DNA of 64,000 nt, taken from positions 62,001-126,000 of the forward strand of contig NZ_JAAMPJ010000016.1 in assembly GCF_011067745.1 (NCBI RefSeq), written 5' to 3'. Both the position numbers and the translations under genes were made by a program. Below, in pieces: positions 1-7,152 of this stretch. Positions within the stretch are counted from its first letter, which is position 1; every line of letters starts with the position of its first letter. Under the pieces are notes generated by a model. It was not told the DNA's origin, ran no database searches, and saw only the letters and a list, made by a program, of their open reading frames with translations. Origin of the DNA: Lentzea alba (lineage in GTDB: Bacteria; Actinomycetota; Actinomycetes; Mycobacteriales; Pseudonocardiaceae).

Positions 1-223
1 CCTCGAAACCCCGAACATCAACGAGCACGGCCTGCAGGAGTACCTGGTCGTGTACGGCACCGCGCGGATCACCGAGGGCGGGGCGCCGGAGCTGCTCGAA
101 CGCCTGGGGCACAGCTATCTCGGTCCGGATGTGAAGTACCCACCGATGGACAACCCGCCACCCGGCTTCATCACGCGCATCAAGGTCGACCGCGTGACCG
201 GCGTCGGCCCCTGGGTGTCATAG
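1..223 (+). CDS. PPOX-class flavin/F420-binding split-barrel protein (3' end only)
   Basis: Only the last 73 codons are inside the window; the frame runs from base 2 to the TAG at 221-223. The visible part has the strand-turn-strand look of the C-terminal half of small pyridoxamine-phosphate-oxidase-like proteins: EYLVVYGTARI, then a helix with LLERLGHSYLG, then KYPPMD and a final IKVDRVTGVGPW strand. Such proteins bind FMN or F420 and reduce small substrates; the substrate cannot be inferred. It converges with the next gene, the two stop codons overlapping by 6 bases. Confidence 0.6.
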   Translation, partial: LETPNINEHGLQEYLVVYGTARITEGGAPELLERLGHSYLGPDVKYPPMDNPPPGFITRIKVDRVTGVGPWVS

Positions 224-841
224 GAGCTCGTAGCAGGAGTGGACAGCGGGCTGGCCCGTGTAGTTCGGGCCGGCCTTGTCGTCAGCGCCCAGGTAAGCGA
301 ACGGCAGCTGTGGCCGGCCCTCTCCTGCGTAGCCGACATGGCGCTTGCGGTTGTCATAGGTGAATCCGGCTGCACGCAACGCTTTCGTCAGCGTGCGACC
401 GAACGGGGTGCCGTCGGCGCGTCGCACGCCGGCCACGTCGAAGTTCGCCACGAGCCGGCCCCCCGGCGCGAGCCAGGACGCGGCGCGCTCCAGCAGGCCG
501 AGTTTGTCGCCCACGTAGTGCAAGCCGTGCACGCACGTCACGAGGTCGACGGGGTCAGAAGGCTGCCACTGGTCGACCGGCGCGACGACGAAGCTAAGGC
601 CTGGGCGGGCGAGCACGTGATGATCGACGAGGTCCACGCCGACGATCGTCACGTCCTCCCGCGCGGCTTCCGCCAGTGCCTTGCCCGAGCCGCAACAAAG
701 ATCCACCCACCGGTCACCGGGTCTCAGCGAGAGATCGATGCCCAGCTCGCGCCGGTAGCTCGCCAAGCCTCGTTCCCGGTTCATCTCGCAGTTCGCGACC
801 ACCGAGGAACCCCACAGCGTCTCGTCGTCGAGCAGGCTCAT
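218..841 (-). CDS. Class I SAM-dependent methyltransferase
   Basis: A 207-residue protein beginning MSLLDDETLWGSSVV. The SAM-binding motif I reads WVDLCCGSGKAL near residues 64-75, followed by an acidic residue at the end of beta-2 (VGVDLVDHH) and a post-motif region LVTCVHGLHYVGD typical of Rossmann-fold methyltransferases. The start at 841 is chosen because GAAGGTG lies just upstream and because this ATG overlaps the TGA of the upstream aminotransferase gene (ATGA), implying translational coupling. The substrate is unknown. A longer in-frame extension upstream exists but would lie inside the aminotransferase gene. Confidence 0.82.
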   Translation of the reverse strand: MSLLDDETLWGSSVVANCEMNRERGLASYRRELGIDLSLRPGDRWVDLCCGSGKALAEAAREDVTIVGVDLVDHHVLARPGLSFVVAPVDQWQPSDPVDLVTCVHGLHYVGDKLGLLERAASWLAPGGRLVANFDVAGVRRADGTPFGRTLTKALRAAGFTYDNRKRHVGYAGEGRPQLPFAYLGADDKAGPNYTGQPAVHSCYELL

Positions 842-1995
842 CGGAGCACCTTCGCCAGGCGCACCATGCCCTCCTCGATCTCGGCGGGCGTGTTCGTGGT
901 GAAGGACATCCGGAACGTCGCGTGGTCCGGCGAAGTCGCGAAGAACGGCGCACCGGGCACAAAGGCGACTTCGTGGGTCAGCGCTTTCTTCAACAACTCC
1001 GCGCTGTCCACGTCGCCCGGCAACCGCAGCCACACGAACATGCCACCGTCCGGATCCGACCACGTCGTGCCGTCGGGAACGGTGTGCGGTAGTGCGGCGA
1101 TCATCGCATCACGGCGCGCGCCGTACTCGACGCACAGCCGGGCGACGTGAGCGTCGAGGTCGTTGTGCTTCAAGTACTCCGCGGCGGCCGCTTGGTCCAC
1201 TGTGGACGTGTGCAGGTCGGCTGCCTGCTTCACGATCACCAACGCGCGGAGCAGATCCACGGGCGCCCTCAGCCAGCCGAGCCGCATGCCGGGAGCGCCG
1301 ATCTTCGAGAAGCTGCCCAGGTAAATGGTTCTGTCGCTGATGGAAGCCAGCGGCGCGACCGCGGCGCCCCGGTAGCGGAGCTCGCCGTACGGGTCGTCCT
1401 CGACGACCCAGAAGCCGTGCGCGGAGGCCAGCTCGGCGATCTCGGCACGGCGCGAGGCGGACAAGGTGCGGCCGGTCGGGTTCGCGAAGGTGGGCACCAG
1501 ATACAGCATGGACAGCTTTTCGGTGGCCAGAACGGATCGCAGCGACTCGGGGTCCAGACCGTCGGCGTCACTGGCGACCGGCACGACGCGGGCGCCGGTC
1601 ATCTGGAAGCACTGCAGCGCGGCCAGATACGTCGGTTCTTCCACCGCCACGACGGCGCCCGGCTCCAGCAGCGCGGTGGCCACGAGGGCCAGGGCTTGCT
1701 GGGAACCGGTGGTGATCAGGACGTCCGAAGTGGGCAGTCCGCGGCGGGTCAGGCGGGAGGACACCAGCGCGCGCAGAGCCGGATTTCCTTCTGTAGGGGC
1801 GTATTGCAGCACTGATTGGTCCCGCAACGCGGTGTCGTAAGCGGTGCGAAGACCGTCCAGGTCGAACAACTCGGGGGCGGGAAGCCCACCCGCGAAGGAG
1901 ATCACCTCGGGACGCGAGGTCAGCGCGAGCAGGTCGCGCACCGGGGAGCTGGCCACGGAGAGGGTGCGGTGCATGAACTTCACGTTAATCGGCAC
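838..1995 (-). CDS. PLP-dependent aminotransferase (class I/II fold, LysN/2-aminoadipate type)
   Basis: A 385-residue fold-type I aminotransferase without an N-terminal GntR domain. Family marks: VISFAGGLPAPELF at the N-terminus, YAPTEGNPALRALV, TTGSQQALAL (cofactor phosphate loop), PTFANPTGRTLS, VEDDPYGELRY and the lysine loop LGSFSKIGAPGMRLGW, where the K carries PLP. This arrangement is common in 2-aminoadipate and aromatic/branched-chain aminotransferases. The start taken is GTG at 1995; an internal ATG at 1974 is an alternative. It is coupled to the downstream methyltransferase by a 4-base overlap, so the two may modify one amino-acid-derived metabolite (inference). Confidence 0.88.
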   Translation of the reverse strand: MPINVKFMHRTLSVASSPVRDLLALTSRPEVISFAGGLPAPELFDLDGLRTAYDTALRDQSVLQYAPTEGNPALRALVSSRLTRRGLPTSDVLITTGSQQALALVATALLEPGAVVAVEEPTYLAALQCFQMTGARVVPVASDADGLDPESLRSVLATEKLSMLYLVPTFANPTGRTLSASRRAEIAELASAHGFWVVEDDPYGELRYRGAAVAPLASISDRTIYLGSFSKIGAPGMRLGWLRAPVDLLRALVIVKQAADLHTSTVDQAAAAEYLKHNDLDAHVARLCVEYGARRDAMIAALPHTVPDGTTWSDPDGGMFVWLRLPGDVDSAELLKKALTHEVAFVPGAPFFATSPDHATFRMSFTTNTPAEIEEGMVRLAKVLR

Positions 1996-2048
1996 CGGCT
2001 CCAGCCGGACGCGGATTTTCTGTCGGTGGTCGTGGTTAGCGTGGTGCC

Positions 2049-2504
2049 ATGGACATCGAGACGCGTGAAGAGCAGCCCTACGCCGCCGTCAAGGCCACGG
2101 TGACGACCGAGACGTTCGCCAAGATCGCCGACCGGTTCCCCGAGGTCATGCGATGGCTGGCTGATCGCGAGTTACCGATCCTGGGCGCACCGTTCTTCCG
2201 GTACTTACGCGTCACCGGCGAGGAGTTCGAGGTGGAGGCCGGGATCCCCACCGTCGCCGAGGTGCCCGGCGCCGGCGACGTGTTCACCGCGACGCTGCCG
2301 GCCGGCCAGTACGTGGTCGCGCTCCACGAGGGCAGCCCGGACGGCTTGGCCGCCGTCACCGATCGACTCCTGGCCCGCGCGCTGCGGTTCGACCGCGACG
2401 GCGACCGCTGGGGTGCGCGCGTCGAGACGTACTTCACCGACCCCGCGGTGGAGCCGGACCAGAGCAAGTGGACGACGGAGGTGGCCATCAGGCTCGCCGA
2501 CTGA
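2049..2504 (+). CDS. GyrI-like effector-binding domain protein
   Basis: A 151-residue stand-alone protein starting MDIETREEQPYAAV. The pattern of an N-terminal strand, helix FAKIADRFPEVMRWL, GAPFFRYLRV, a second repeat VFTATLPAGQYVVALHEGSPDGL and the terminal WTTEVAIRL matches the AraC-effector-binding/GyrI-like fold (small-molecule binding beta-alpha-beta-beta duplicates). No DNA-binding domain is attached. It lies just ahead of an ArsR-type regulator and an SRPBCC protein, a grouping often seen in actinomycetes, but its ligand is unknown. Confidence 0.78.
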   Translation: MDIETREEQPYAAVKATVTTETFAKIADRFPEVMRWLADRELPILGAPFFRYLRVTGEEFEVEAGIPTVAEVPGAGDVFTATLPAGQYVVALHEGSPDGLAAVTDRLLARALRFDRDGDRWGARVETYFTDPAVEPDQSKWTTEVAIRLAD

Positions 2505-2529
2505 GTTCGCGCTTATATGCCGAATGAGC

Positions 2530-2535
2530 TATATT
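2530..2535 (+). promoter_or_regulatory. -10 element for leaderless ArsR gene
   Basis: TATATT lies 6 nt before the ATG at 2542, so transcription would start at or very near the A of the start codon. A second TATATG at 2514-2519 gives an AT-rich ATAT...ATAT pair unlike the surrounding GC-rich DNA, which could be an ArsR operator. The -35 region is not recognisable. Confidence 0.5.
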
Positions 2536-2541
2536 GCTGGC

Positions 2542-2853
2542 ATGGCATCTACATTCGCCGTGCTGGCGGATCCGAGTCGTCGGGAGATCCTCGACCTGCT
2601 GCGTGAACGCGAGCGGCCGGTCGGCTACCTCGTCGACCGGCTGACGCTGACCCAGCCGACCGTCTCGAAGCACCTCAAGGTGTTGCGCGAGGCCGGTCTG
2701 GTCGAGGTGCGCACCGACGCCCAACGGCGCTGGTACCGACTCTCCCCCGGCCCGTTGGAGGAGATCGACGCCTGGCTCGCGCCCTACCGGCGGATGTGGG
2801 AGAAGAGCCTGGACGCGCTCGAACGACGACTCGACGAGATCGAAGGGGACTGA
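2542..2853 (+). CDS. ArsR-family winged-helix transcriptional regulator
   Basis: A 103-residue regulator. The wHTH is complete: FAVLADPSRREILDLL, then VGYLVDRLTLTQPTVSKHLKVLREAGLVEV (recognition helix QPTVSKHLKVL) and a wing with RRWYRLSP. No metal-binding ELCVCDL motif is present, so it belongs to the non-metal-sensing branch usually found next to SRPBCC/AHSA1 genes. The ATG at 2542 is preferred over 2524 because a TATATT box 6 nt upstream fits a leaderless mRNA. The downstream SRPBCC gene begins 4 bases after its stop, so they form one operon. Confidence 0.9.
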   Translation: MASTFAVLADPSRREILDLLRERERPVGYLVDRLTLTQPTVSKHLKVLREAGLVEVRTDAQRRWYRLSPGPLEEIDAWLAPYRRMWEKSLDALERRLDEIEGD

Positions 2854-2857
2854 ACCC

Positions 2858-3739
2858 GTGGACGCCGAACTGCGGATGATCGAGGGCAAGCCCGTCCTGC
2901 GCTTCGAACGCAGGCTGCGGCACTCGCCGGAGAAGGTCTGGCGGGTGGTCACCGAACCGGCCGAGATGAAGCACTGGTTCCCGGCCGAGGTCGAGATCGA
3001 CGGCCAGAAGATGCGCTTCACGTTCCCGGAGGCGGCCCCCGTCGACGCGGACGGCGGCGAGGGCGAACTGCTCGAGTCAGACCCGCCGAAGGTCTTCGCC
3101 TTCCGCTGGATCAACGACGTGCTGCGCTTCGAGATCCTGCCGCGCGAGGACGGCTGCCTGCTGGTGTTCACCGCGGTGGTCACCAACAAGCTGTCCGTCG
3201 GCCGCGACGCCCCGGGCTGGACCACCTGCCTGGACGCACTGGTCGCGCACGCGGACGGCACCAAGTTCGAACCGCCCACGGAGTGGCTGCCGCGCATCGA
3301 GCACTACATCGCGAAGTTCGGCCTGGACGAGGGCACGGACTCCGCCGCCGGCGTGCTGTTCGTGCGCGATCTGGTCTGGAAACCGCTCGACGAGGTCTGG
3401 CAACTGCTCACCGAAGGCACCGAGGACGCCGTGCCGACCCGCGCCGCACATCCCGGCCTCCAACCGGGCCGGGTCACGCGGTCCGAGGCGCCGCGCCTGC
3501 TGGAGTACGAGTGGCTGCGCGACGGCGAACCGCAGGGCGTAGTGCGCTGGGAGTTCGACCACGTGCCGCTGCAGGGCACCACGGTCACGCTGCTCCAGGA
3601 GAACGCCCACGGCCCCGAGGCGCTCGCGGCGTGGCACGTGCACCTGGAGCTGTTCTTCGCGGCCACGCAGGGCGAGATCCGCTGCCCGTGGCCCGCGGAA
3701 CGGGAGGAGGAGCTGACCAAGCGCTACGCCGAGCGCTGA
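2858..3739 (+). CDS. Duplicated SRPBCC (AHSA1-like) domain protein
   Basis: A 293-residue protein with two START/Bet v1-like domains in tandem. Domain 1 contains FERRLRHSPEKVWRVVTEP and MKHWFPAEVEID; domain 2 starts near residue 165 with FVRDLVWKPLDEVWQLLTEG and ends with LELFFAATQGE. Single-domain relatives bind hydrophobic ligands and are commonly co-transcribed with an ArsR repressor, as here. The GTG start at 2858 has GAAGGGGA 8 nt upstream. The fused duplicate is less common than the single-domain form. Confidence 0.85.
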   Translation: MDAELRMIEGKPVLRFERRLRHSPEKVWRVVTEPAEMKHWFPAEVEIDGQKMRFTFPEAAPVDADGGEGELLESDPPKVFAFRWINDVLRFEILPREDGCLLVFTAVVTNKLSVGRDAPGWTTCLDALVAHADGTKFEPPTEWLPRIEHYIAKFGLDEGTDSAAGVLFVRDLVWKPLDEVWQLLTEGTEDAVPTRAAHPGLQPGRVTRSEAPRLLEYEWLRDGEPQGVVRWEFDHVPLQGTTVTLLQENAHGPEALAAWHVHLELFFAATQGEIRCPWPAEREEELTKRYAER

Positions 3740-3874
3740 CCGAGGCCCCGGACGCCCACAGCCTCGTCCTGCTGGCGTGCGCACACCGACCCGGCCGCCG
3801 CACCGGGCCGATCAGCCGCCCCTGCACCACAACATCCCGGCAGGGCACGCTGGACCAGCCGACCCCGCGACCCG

Positions 3875-3902
3875 GACGCGGCCGCCGCGCAACGGCCGCG
3901 TC
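3875..3902. terminator. Hairpin between convergent genes
   Basis: Perfect 10-bp arms GACGCGGCCG (3875-3884) and CGGCCGCGTC (3893-3902) with an 8-nt loop. It lies in the 172-bp gap between the SRPBCC gene and the convergent SEFIR gene and could end transcription from both sides. No T-run follows, as is usual in GC-rich actinomycetes. The rest of the gap holds nothing I recognise. Confidence 0.5.
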
Positions 3903-3911
3903 GGCGGGTGG

Positions 3912-5498
3912 TCACTCGTGCTGCACGCGGTCGACGAGGCAGGCCCAGTCCGGCGCGGAACGCCGGCCCAGCCGCTTCGCCGATCGGTGCTCGTGCTCGA
4001 GGACGGCCAGCCGCCGGTCCCGCGGGTCCGGCGCGAGGTCTTCCAGCCTCAGGACGTCGGCCGTCGAGAGCCGGAAGCTGACCAGCTTCGTCGAGTCGGT
4101 CTTCGCGACCGTCCACCAGCACGTCGCCGCCGCGTAGTCGCAGCCGAGCTCGCGGAACTGCTTCTCGGCGTCGAGGAGGTCCTGCAGCGCTTCGGCCTTG
4201 TCCCGCGTGGCGAGCAGCAGGTCGGCGCGCACCTGTCTGGACCTGGCGACCACCTCGGGGAAGTCCGCAGTGGCGATGACCTCGGTGACGAGCTCCTTGC
4301 CCTCGTTGTACCTGCGGGCGGCGAGGGACAGTCTGGCCTGCAGGACGGTGAGCCACTGGTACGGCTCGGTGCCCGGCGTCAGCAGTCCCTCGGCCAGCTG
4401 CGCGCGGTCCCACGCGGCCGTGAGCTCGGAGCGTTCCCGAGTCATTTCGTACCGCAGCAGCCGCTTTTCCGCGTCGAGCGAGGCGCACACCCCGACCTCC
4501 TCGCTCGTCGGACCGCAGATGGAGCGGAACAGCGTGGTCGCGAGGATCACCAGATGCTCGCAGTTGCGCAGGTAGAACTCACGGTCGTACGGCAGCGCTT
4601 CCGCTGCCATGTGCAGGAACACCCGTGCGTGGGCACGTTGCCCTCGTGCGGCCGTGTACAGGTCGCGGTACTTCTTCGCGATCTGCGTCCCCTCCTCGGC
4701 CACCGAGGCCGCCTGGCTGAAACGGTGCTCCCGCAACAGGTGCCACGCCTGCCCCGAGATGAGGATCTTCGCCTTCAGCGCTCCCTCGCCCTTCAATGGC
4801 AACGTTGACGAGAGCGTCTTCAGGCACACTTCGGACAGCCGGCTGACCAGCCGCACGTCGCCGTGCGCCTTGGCCACGCCCACGACCGAGTCGAACGCCC
4901 TGGCGAGTTCCAGGTCCCCCTCACCGTGCCGCACCAGATCGTGCGCCAGCCGGTAGGCCTGCGCGGAGGACGGCGGACAGGCCTCCAGGCCGGCCAGCAT
5001 CATCCGGGTCTGGTGGATCCCCTCCGATTCCGAGTACATCGCGCCACCCCCGTTCCCCACCTCGAGCGCACCGAGACTGCGCACCAGGTCCTCCTCTCCG
5101 TTGCGGGTGCTGGGATCGAAGCGGTGGATCACCAGCTGCTGCAGCACGGACGGCAACGCGTTCGCGTCGATCTCCGGCGGCACCACCGGTAACACCGCGC
5201 ACCCGTGCGCCCCGCCGTGGTGGTAGATCTTGTGCCGCACCAGCCCCGCCTCGTAGCGCACTCCCCTGCGCTCGACGAAGTCGTTGGACAGCAACGCTTT
5301 CAGGTAGTCGTCCGACACGATGACCAGCACTGTGCGGTCGCGGACGGCGGTCTCCATCCAGGCCGGAATGGACAGCGGGTGGATGATGGTGAGATCGCCG
5401 TCCCAGAGCACGTCGAAACCTCTGGCCCGCAACGCCTCCACCACCACCGAGGCCGCAGGCCCTCCATCGCTACTGCTGTAGCTAACGAATATGGCCAT
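3912..5498 (-). CDS. SEFIR/TIR-like domain protein with C-terminal helical repeats
   Basis: A 528-residue protein starting MAIFVSYSSSDGG (ATG at 5498 with GAAGGG upstream; a longer start lacks one). Residues 1-125 look like a SEFIR/TIR fold: IFVSYSS on strand A, LRARGFDVLWDGDL, then RDRTVLVIVSDDYLKALL and RGVRYEAGLVRHKIY, with the glutamate of RYEAG where TIR enzymes place their catalytic Glu. A short linker leads into about 370 residues of amphipathic helices resembling TPR repeats (AQAWHLLREHRFSQAASVAEEG, ADLLLATRDKAEALQDLLDAEKQF). In bacteria such architectures are associated with signalling or anti-phage defence. No partner enzyme is adjacent, so the role is open. Confidence 0.72.
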   Translation of the reverse strand: MAIFVSYSSSDGGPAASVVVEALRARGFDVLWDGDLTIIHPLSIPAWMETAVRDRTVLVIVSDDYLKALLSNDFVERRGVRYEAGLVRHKIYHHGGAHGCAVLPVVPPEIDANALPSVLQQLVIHRFDPSTRNGEEDLVRSLGALEVGNGGGAMYSESEGIHQTRMMLAGLEACPPSSAQAYRLAHDLVRHGEGDLELARAFDSVVGVAKAHGDVRLVSRLSEVCLKTLSSTLPLKGEGALKAKILISGQAWHLLREHRFSQAASVAEEGTQIAKKYRDLYTAARGQRAHARVFLHMAAEALPYDREFYLRNCEHLVILATTLFRSICGPTSEEVGVCASLDAEKRLLRYEMTRERSELTAAWDRAQLAEGLLTPGTEPYQWLTVLQARLSLAARRYNEGKELVTEVIATADFPEVVARSRQVRADLLLATRDKAEALQDLLDAEKQFRELGCDYAAATCWWTVAKTDSTKLVSFRLSTADVLRLEDLAPDPRDRRLAVLEHEHRSAKRLGRRSAPDWACLVDRVQHE

Positions 5499-5741
5499 CG
5501 CAGCAACCCTTCCCGGCACGACTCACGAGGGGCTGAACGCGATCTCTGGTGTCCTTGCACATGGTGCGCCTCCTGCGGATGTGGTCGCGCACCGATCCGG
5601 CTGGACCGGTGCGGCGAGGACCAATCACCCGAACGGGACCTGGATGGCGGCACTCATCTGGGTTCGAACGTCATACTCTGACGGACGGCGACATCGCCTC
5701 GCCTCATGGGACTTGGGGTTCGGTTGTGGGTTGCCATCGGA

Positions 5742-5767
5742 CGGGTGGCTGTTGGCGCAGCCACCCG
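5742..5767. terminator. Strong hairpin downstream of HTH regulator gene
   Basis: Perfect 10-bp arms CGGGTGGCTG (5742-5751) and CAGCCACCCG (5758-5767) with a 6-nt loop, 15 bp past the stop codon of the minus-strand HTH gene. It probably ends its transcript. The wider 283-bp gap (5499-5781) has no convincing gene on either strand. Confidence 0.55.
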
Positions 5768-5781
5768 CCCGGCCTTGCGAA

Positions 5782-6648
5782 TCAGGAACCTCCCAGCTCG
5801 GCAAGTCGTCGGTCGATCACCTTCGGCGTCTCCTCAGCCGGCAACGCGAAGTCCTCCAGCTGGAAGAAGTAGTTCAGGAACTCCTTGAGCTCCGGCCCGG
5901 ACGTCATGAGCTCGTCGCGCCCCGGATGCTCGAGCAGCAAAGCGAAGTCCTCCTCCCCCTCGGAGAACTCGAGGATCGAGAACGAACTCTTCATCGCCGG
6001 GTGGATGCCGGCGGAGAAGGGCAAGATCTTGATCGTCACGTGTTTCAGCGCCGCGATCTCCTTGATCCGCTGCAGCTGCCTGCGAAGCACGTCGTCGCTC
6101 CCGACGACGCGGTGCAGCACCGCCTCGTCGAGGATGATGAAGATCTGCGGGCCGTCCAGCTCCAGCACCGACTGGCGGTGCATGCGGATCTCCACACTGC
6201 GTTCGACGACGTCGTCGAGGTTGCCGTAGCTCTTGACCAACGCACGTGCGTAGTCCGGGATCTGCAGCAGTCCGGGGATGACGTTGAGCTGGCTCTGCCG
6301 GATGCGGATGGCGGAGGTCTCCAGTTCGAGGAACTTCGCGAACTGCTCGGTGAACGAACCGCGGTACTTCTCCATCCACGCCGACTTGGATTGGCGAATG
6401 GCTCGGGCGATCCCCACCAGGTCAGCGACACGGGTGTCGTCCCGCACGTCGTAGTGCAGGAGGAGCGCCTGCACGTCCGTGACGGAGATCTTGTTCTCTC
6501 CTTTTTCAATCCTGATCAGTTTCGAAACAGACCAGTCCATGGCGTCCGCGACAGCCTGCTGACTGAGGCCACGACCTTCCCGCGTCTGCCTCAACTCTGC
6601 GAGCAGGCGCCTCTGCAGCACGACGGGACTTTCCTCGCGGGGCAACAC
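5782..6648 (-). CDS. HTH (XRE) regulator with Scr1/DUF5753-type ligand domain
   Basis: A 288-residue protein. Residues ~10-70 form a Cro/C1-type HTH (LRQTREGRGLSQQAVADAM then WSVSKLIRIEKGENKIS); the rest is the long actinomycete domain recognised by FLELETSAIRIRQSQLNVIPG, LLQIPDYARAL and the C-terminal FSILEFSEGEEDFALLLEH. Such proteins pair with small DUF397 proteins in WhiJ/Scr1-type systems, and a DUF397 gene lies just upstream on the same strand. The GTG start at 6648 is chosen because AGAAGG sits 5 nt before it; a TTG at 6723 would be possible but has no ribosome-binding site and would run through the inverted repeats. Confidence 0.88.
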   Translation of the reverse strand: MLPREESPVVLQRRLLAELRQTREGRGLSQQAVADAMDWSVSKLIRIEKGENKISVTDVQALLLHYDVRDDTRVADLVGIARAIRQSKSAWMEKYRGSFTEQFAKFLELETSAIRIRQSQLNVIPGLLQIPDYARALVKSYGNLDDVVERSVEIRMHRQSVLELDGPQIFIILDEAVLHRVVGSDDVLRRQLQRIKEIAALKHVTIKILPFSAGIHPAMKSSFSILEFSEGEEDFALLLEHPGRDELMTSGPELKEFLNYFFQLEDFALPAEETPKVIDRRLAELGGS

Positions 6649-6660
6649 TCCCCCCTTCTC

Positions 6661-6680
6661 ATTCTGCGACCTAGCAGAAT
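6661..6680. promoter_or_regulatory. Inverted repeat just upstream of HTH gene start
   Basis: Perfect 7-bp arms ATTCTGC (6661-6667) and GCAGAAT (6674-6680), 6-nt spacer, 13 bp before the GTG start and touching its Shine-Dalgarno region. It is a candidate operator or a small leader hairpin for the HTH gene. Confidence 0.45.
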
Positions 6681-6686
6681 GGTAAG

Positions 6687-6729
6687 GGTCAATTGGAGGG
6701 GTTCCACAATGGTTGTCAACCAATTGACC
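6687..6729. promoter_or_regulatory. Long inverted repeat in HTH/DUF397 control region
   Basis: Perfect 10-bp arms GGTCAATTGG (6687-6696) and CCAATTGACC (6720-6729) separated by 23 nt. Between them GGTTGTCAACC (6711-6721) is itself palindromic and supplies a minus-strand TTGACA. The arms are AT-rich compared with the local DNA. The layout suggests a two-site operator with an embedded promoter for the HTH gene. Confidence 0.5.
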
Positions 6730-6816
6730 AGTTTCAGGGCGAGTGATAGCACTCTGAAGCGAGGAAGATCAAATTTCGAGACCCGTACGAGGGAAGACGT
6801 CACCCGTATGGCAACA

Positions 6817-6996
6817 TCAGGCGCGAGCGAAGGCCACGAAGGCGCTCCAGGCGACCACCGGAACACGAAGCTCGCGACCACCGCGGTCCTTGGAGTCCCT
6901 GATCCGCACGACGCGACCGTCTGCGGCGCACTCGACACAACTGGTGCCGGAATCGCCGCTGTACGAACTGCGCTTCCACCTGAGCTCCGCCGCCAT
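6817..6996 (-). CDS. DUF397 small protein, partner of the HTH regulator
   Basis: A 59-residue protein: it starts MAAELRWKRSSYSGDSGT, continues with CVECAADGRVVRIRDSKDR, and ends VPVVAWSAFVAFARA. The W-x-R/K-SSYS, C-VE-A, V-VRDSKD and W-F-x-F blocks are the signature of DUF397. GGGAGG lies 6 nt before the ATG at 6996. In characterised actinomycete systems these proteins interact with or are antagonised by the neighbouring HTH/DUF5753 regulator and influence development or behave like toxin-antitoxin partners. It is upstream of and co-directional with the HTH gene, 168 bp away. Confidence 0.9.
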   Translation of the reverse strand: MAAELRWKRSSYSGDSGTSCVECAADGRVVRIRDSKDRGGRELRVPVVAWSAFVAFARA

Positions 6997-7046
6997 CGTC
7001 GCCCTCCCGGCATGGTCCCCGACCCGACAAGGCCAGCCCTGAGCCT

Positions 7047-7087
7047 AGGTGCGCCAAGTTGATCGAGACACCGCCAGAGGTGCGCCA
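7047..7087. repeat. Direct repeat upstream of DUF397 gene
   Basis: AGGTGCGCCA occurs at 7047-7056 and again at 7078-7087, 31 bp apart start to start, about three helical turns. It sits in the 156-bp gap upstream of the DUF397 gene, where a regulator dimer could bind both copies on one DNA face. The remainder of that gap holds no gene I recognise. Confidence 0.4.
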
Positions 7088-7152
7088 CCCAGTAGACAGA
7101 AAGTTGTCATTTCAAGGACAGGCGCGGCGGAAGTTGTTGGTACGACATGGAA

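Noticed and set aside
3740..3911. Hidden small gene between SRPBCC and SEFIR genes
   Set aside because: No frame with a ribosome-binding site; a terminator hairpin explains the gap.
5640..5690. tRNA-like GGTTCGAA in the SEFIR/HTH gap
   Set aside because: A short T-arm-like match only; no acceptor or anticodon stems can be formed around it.
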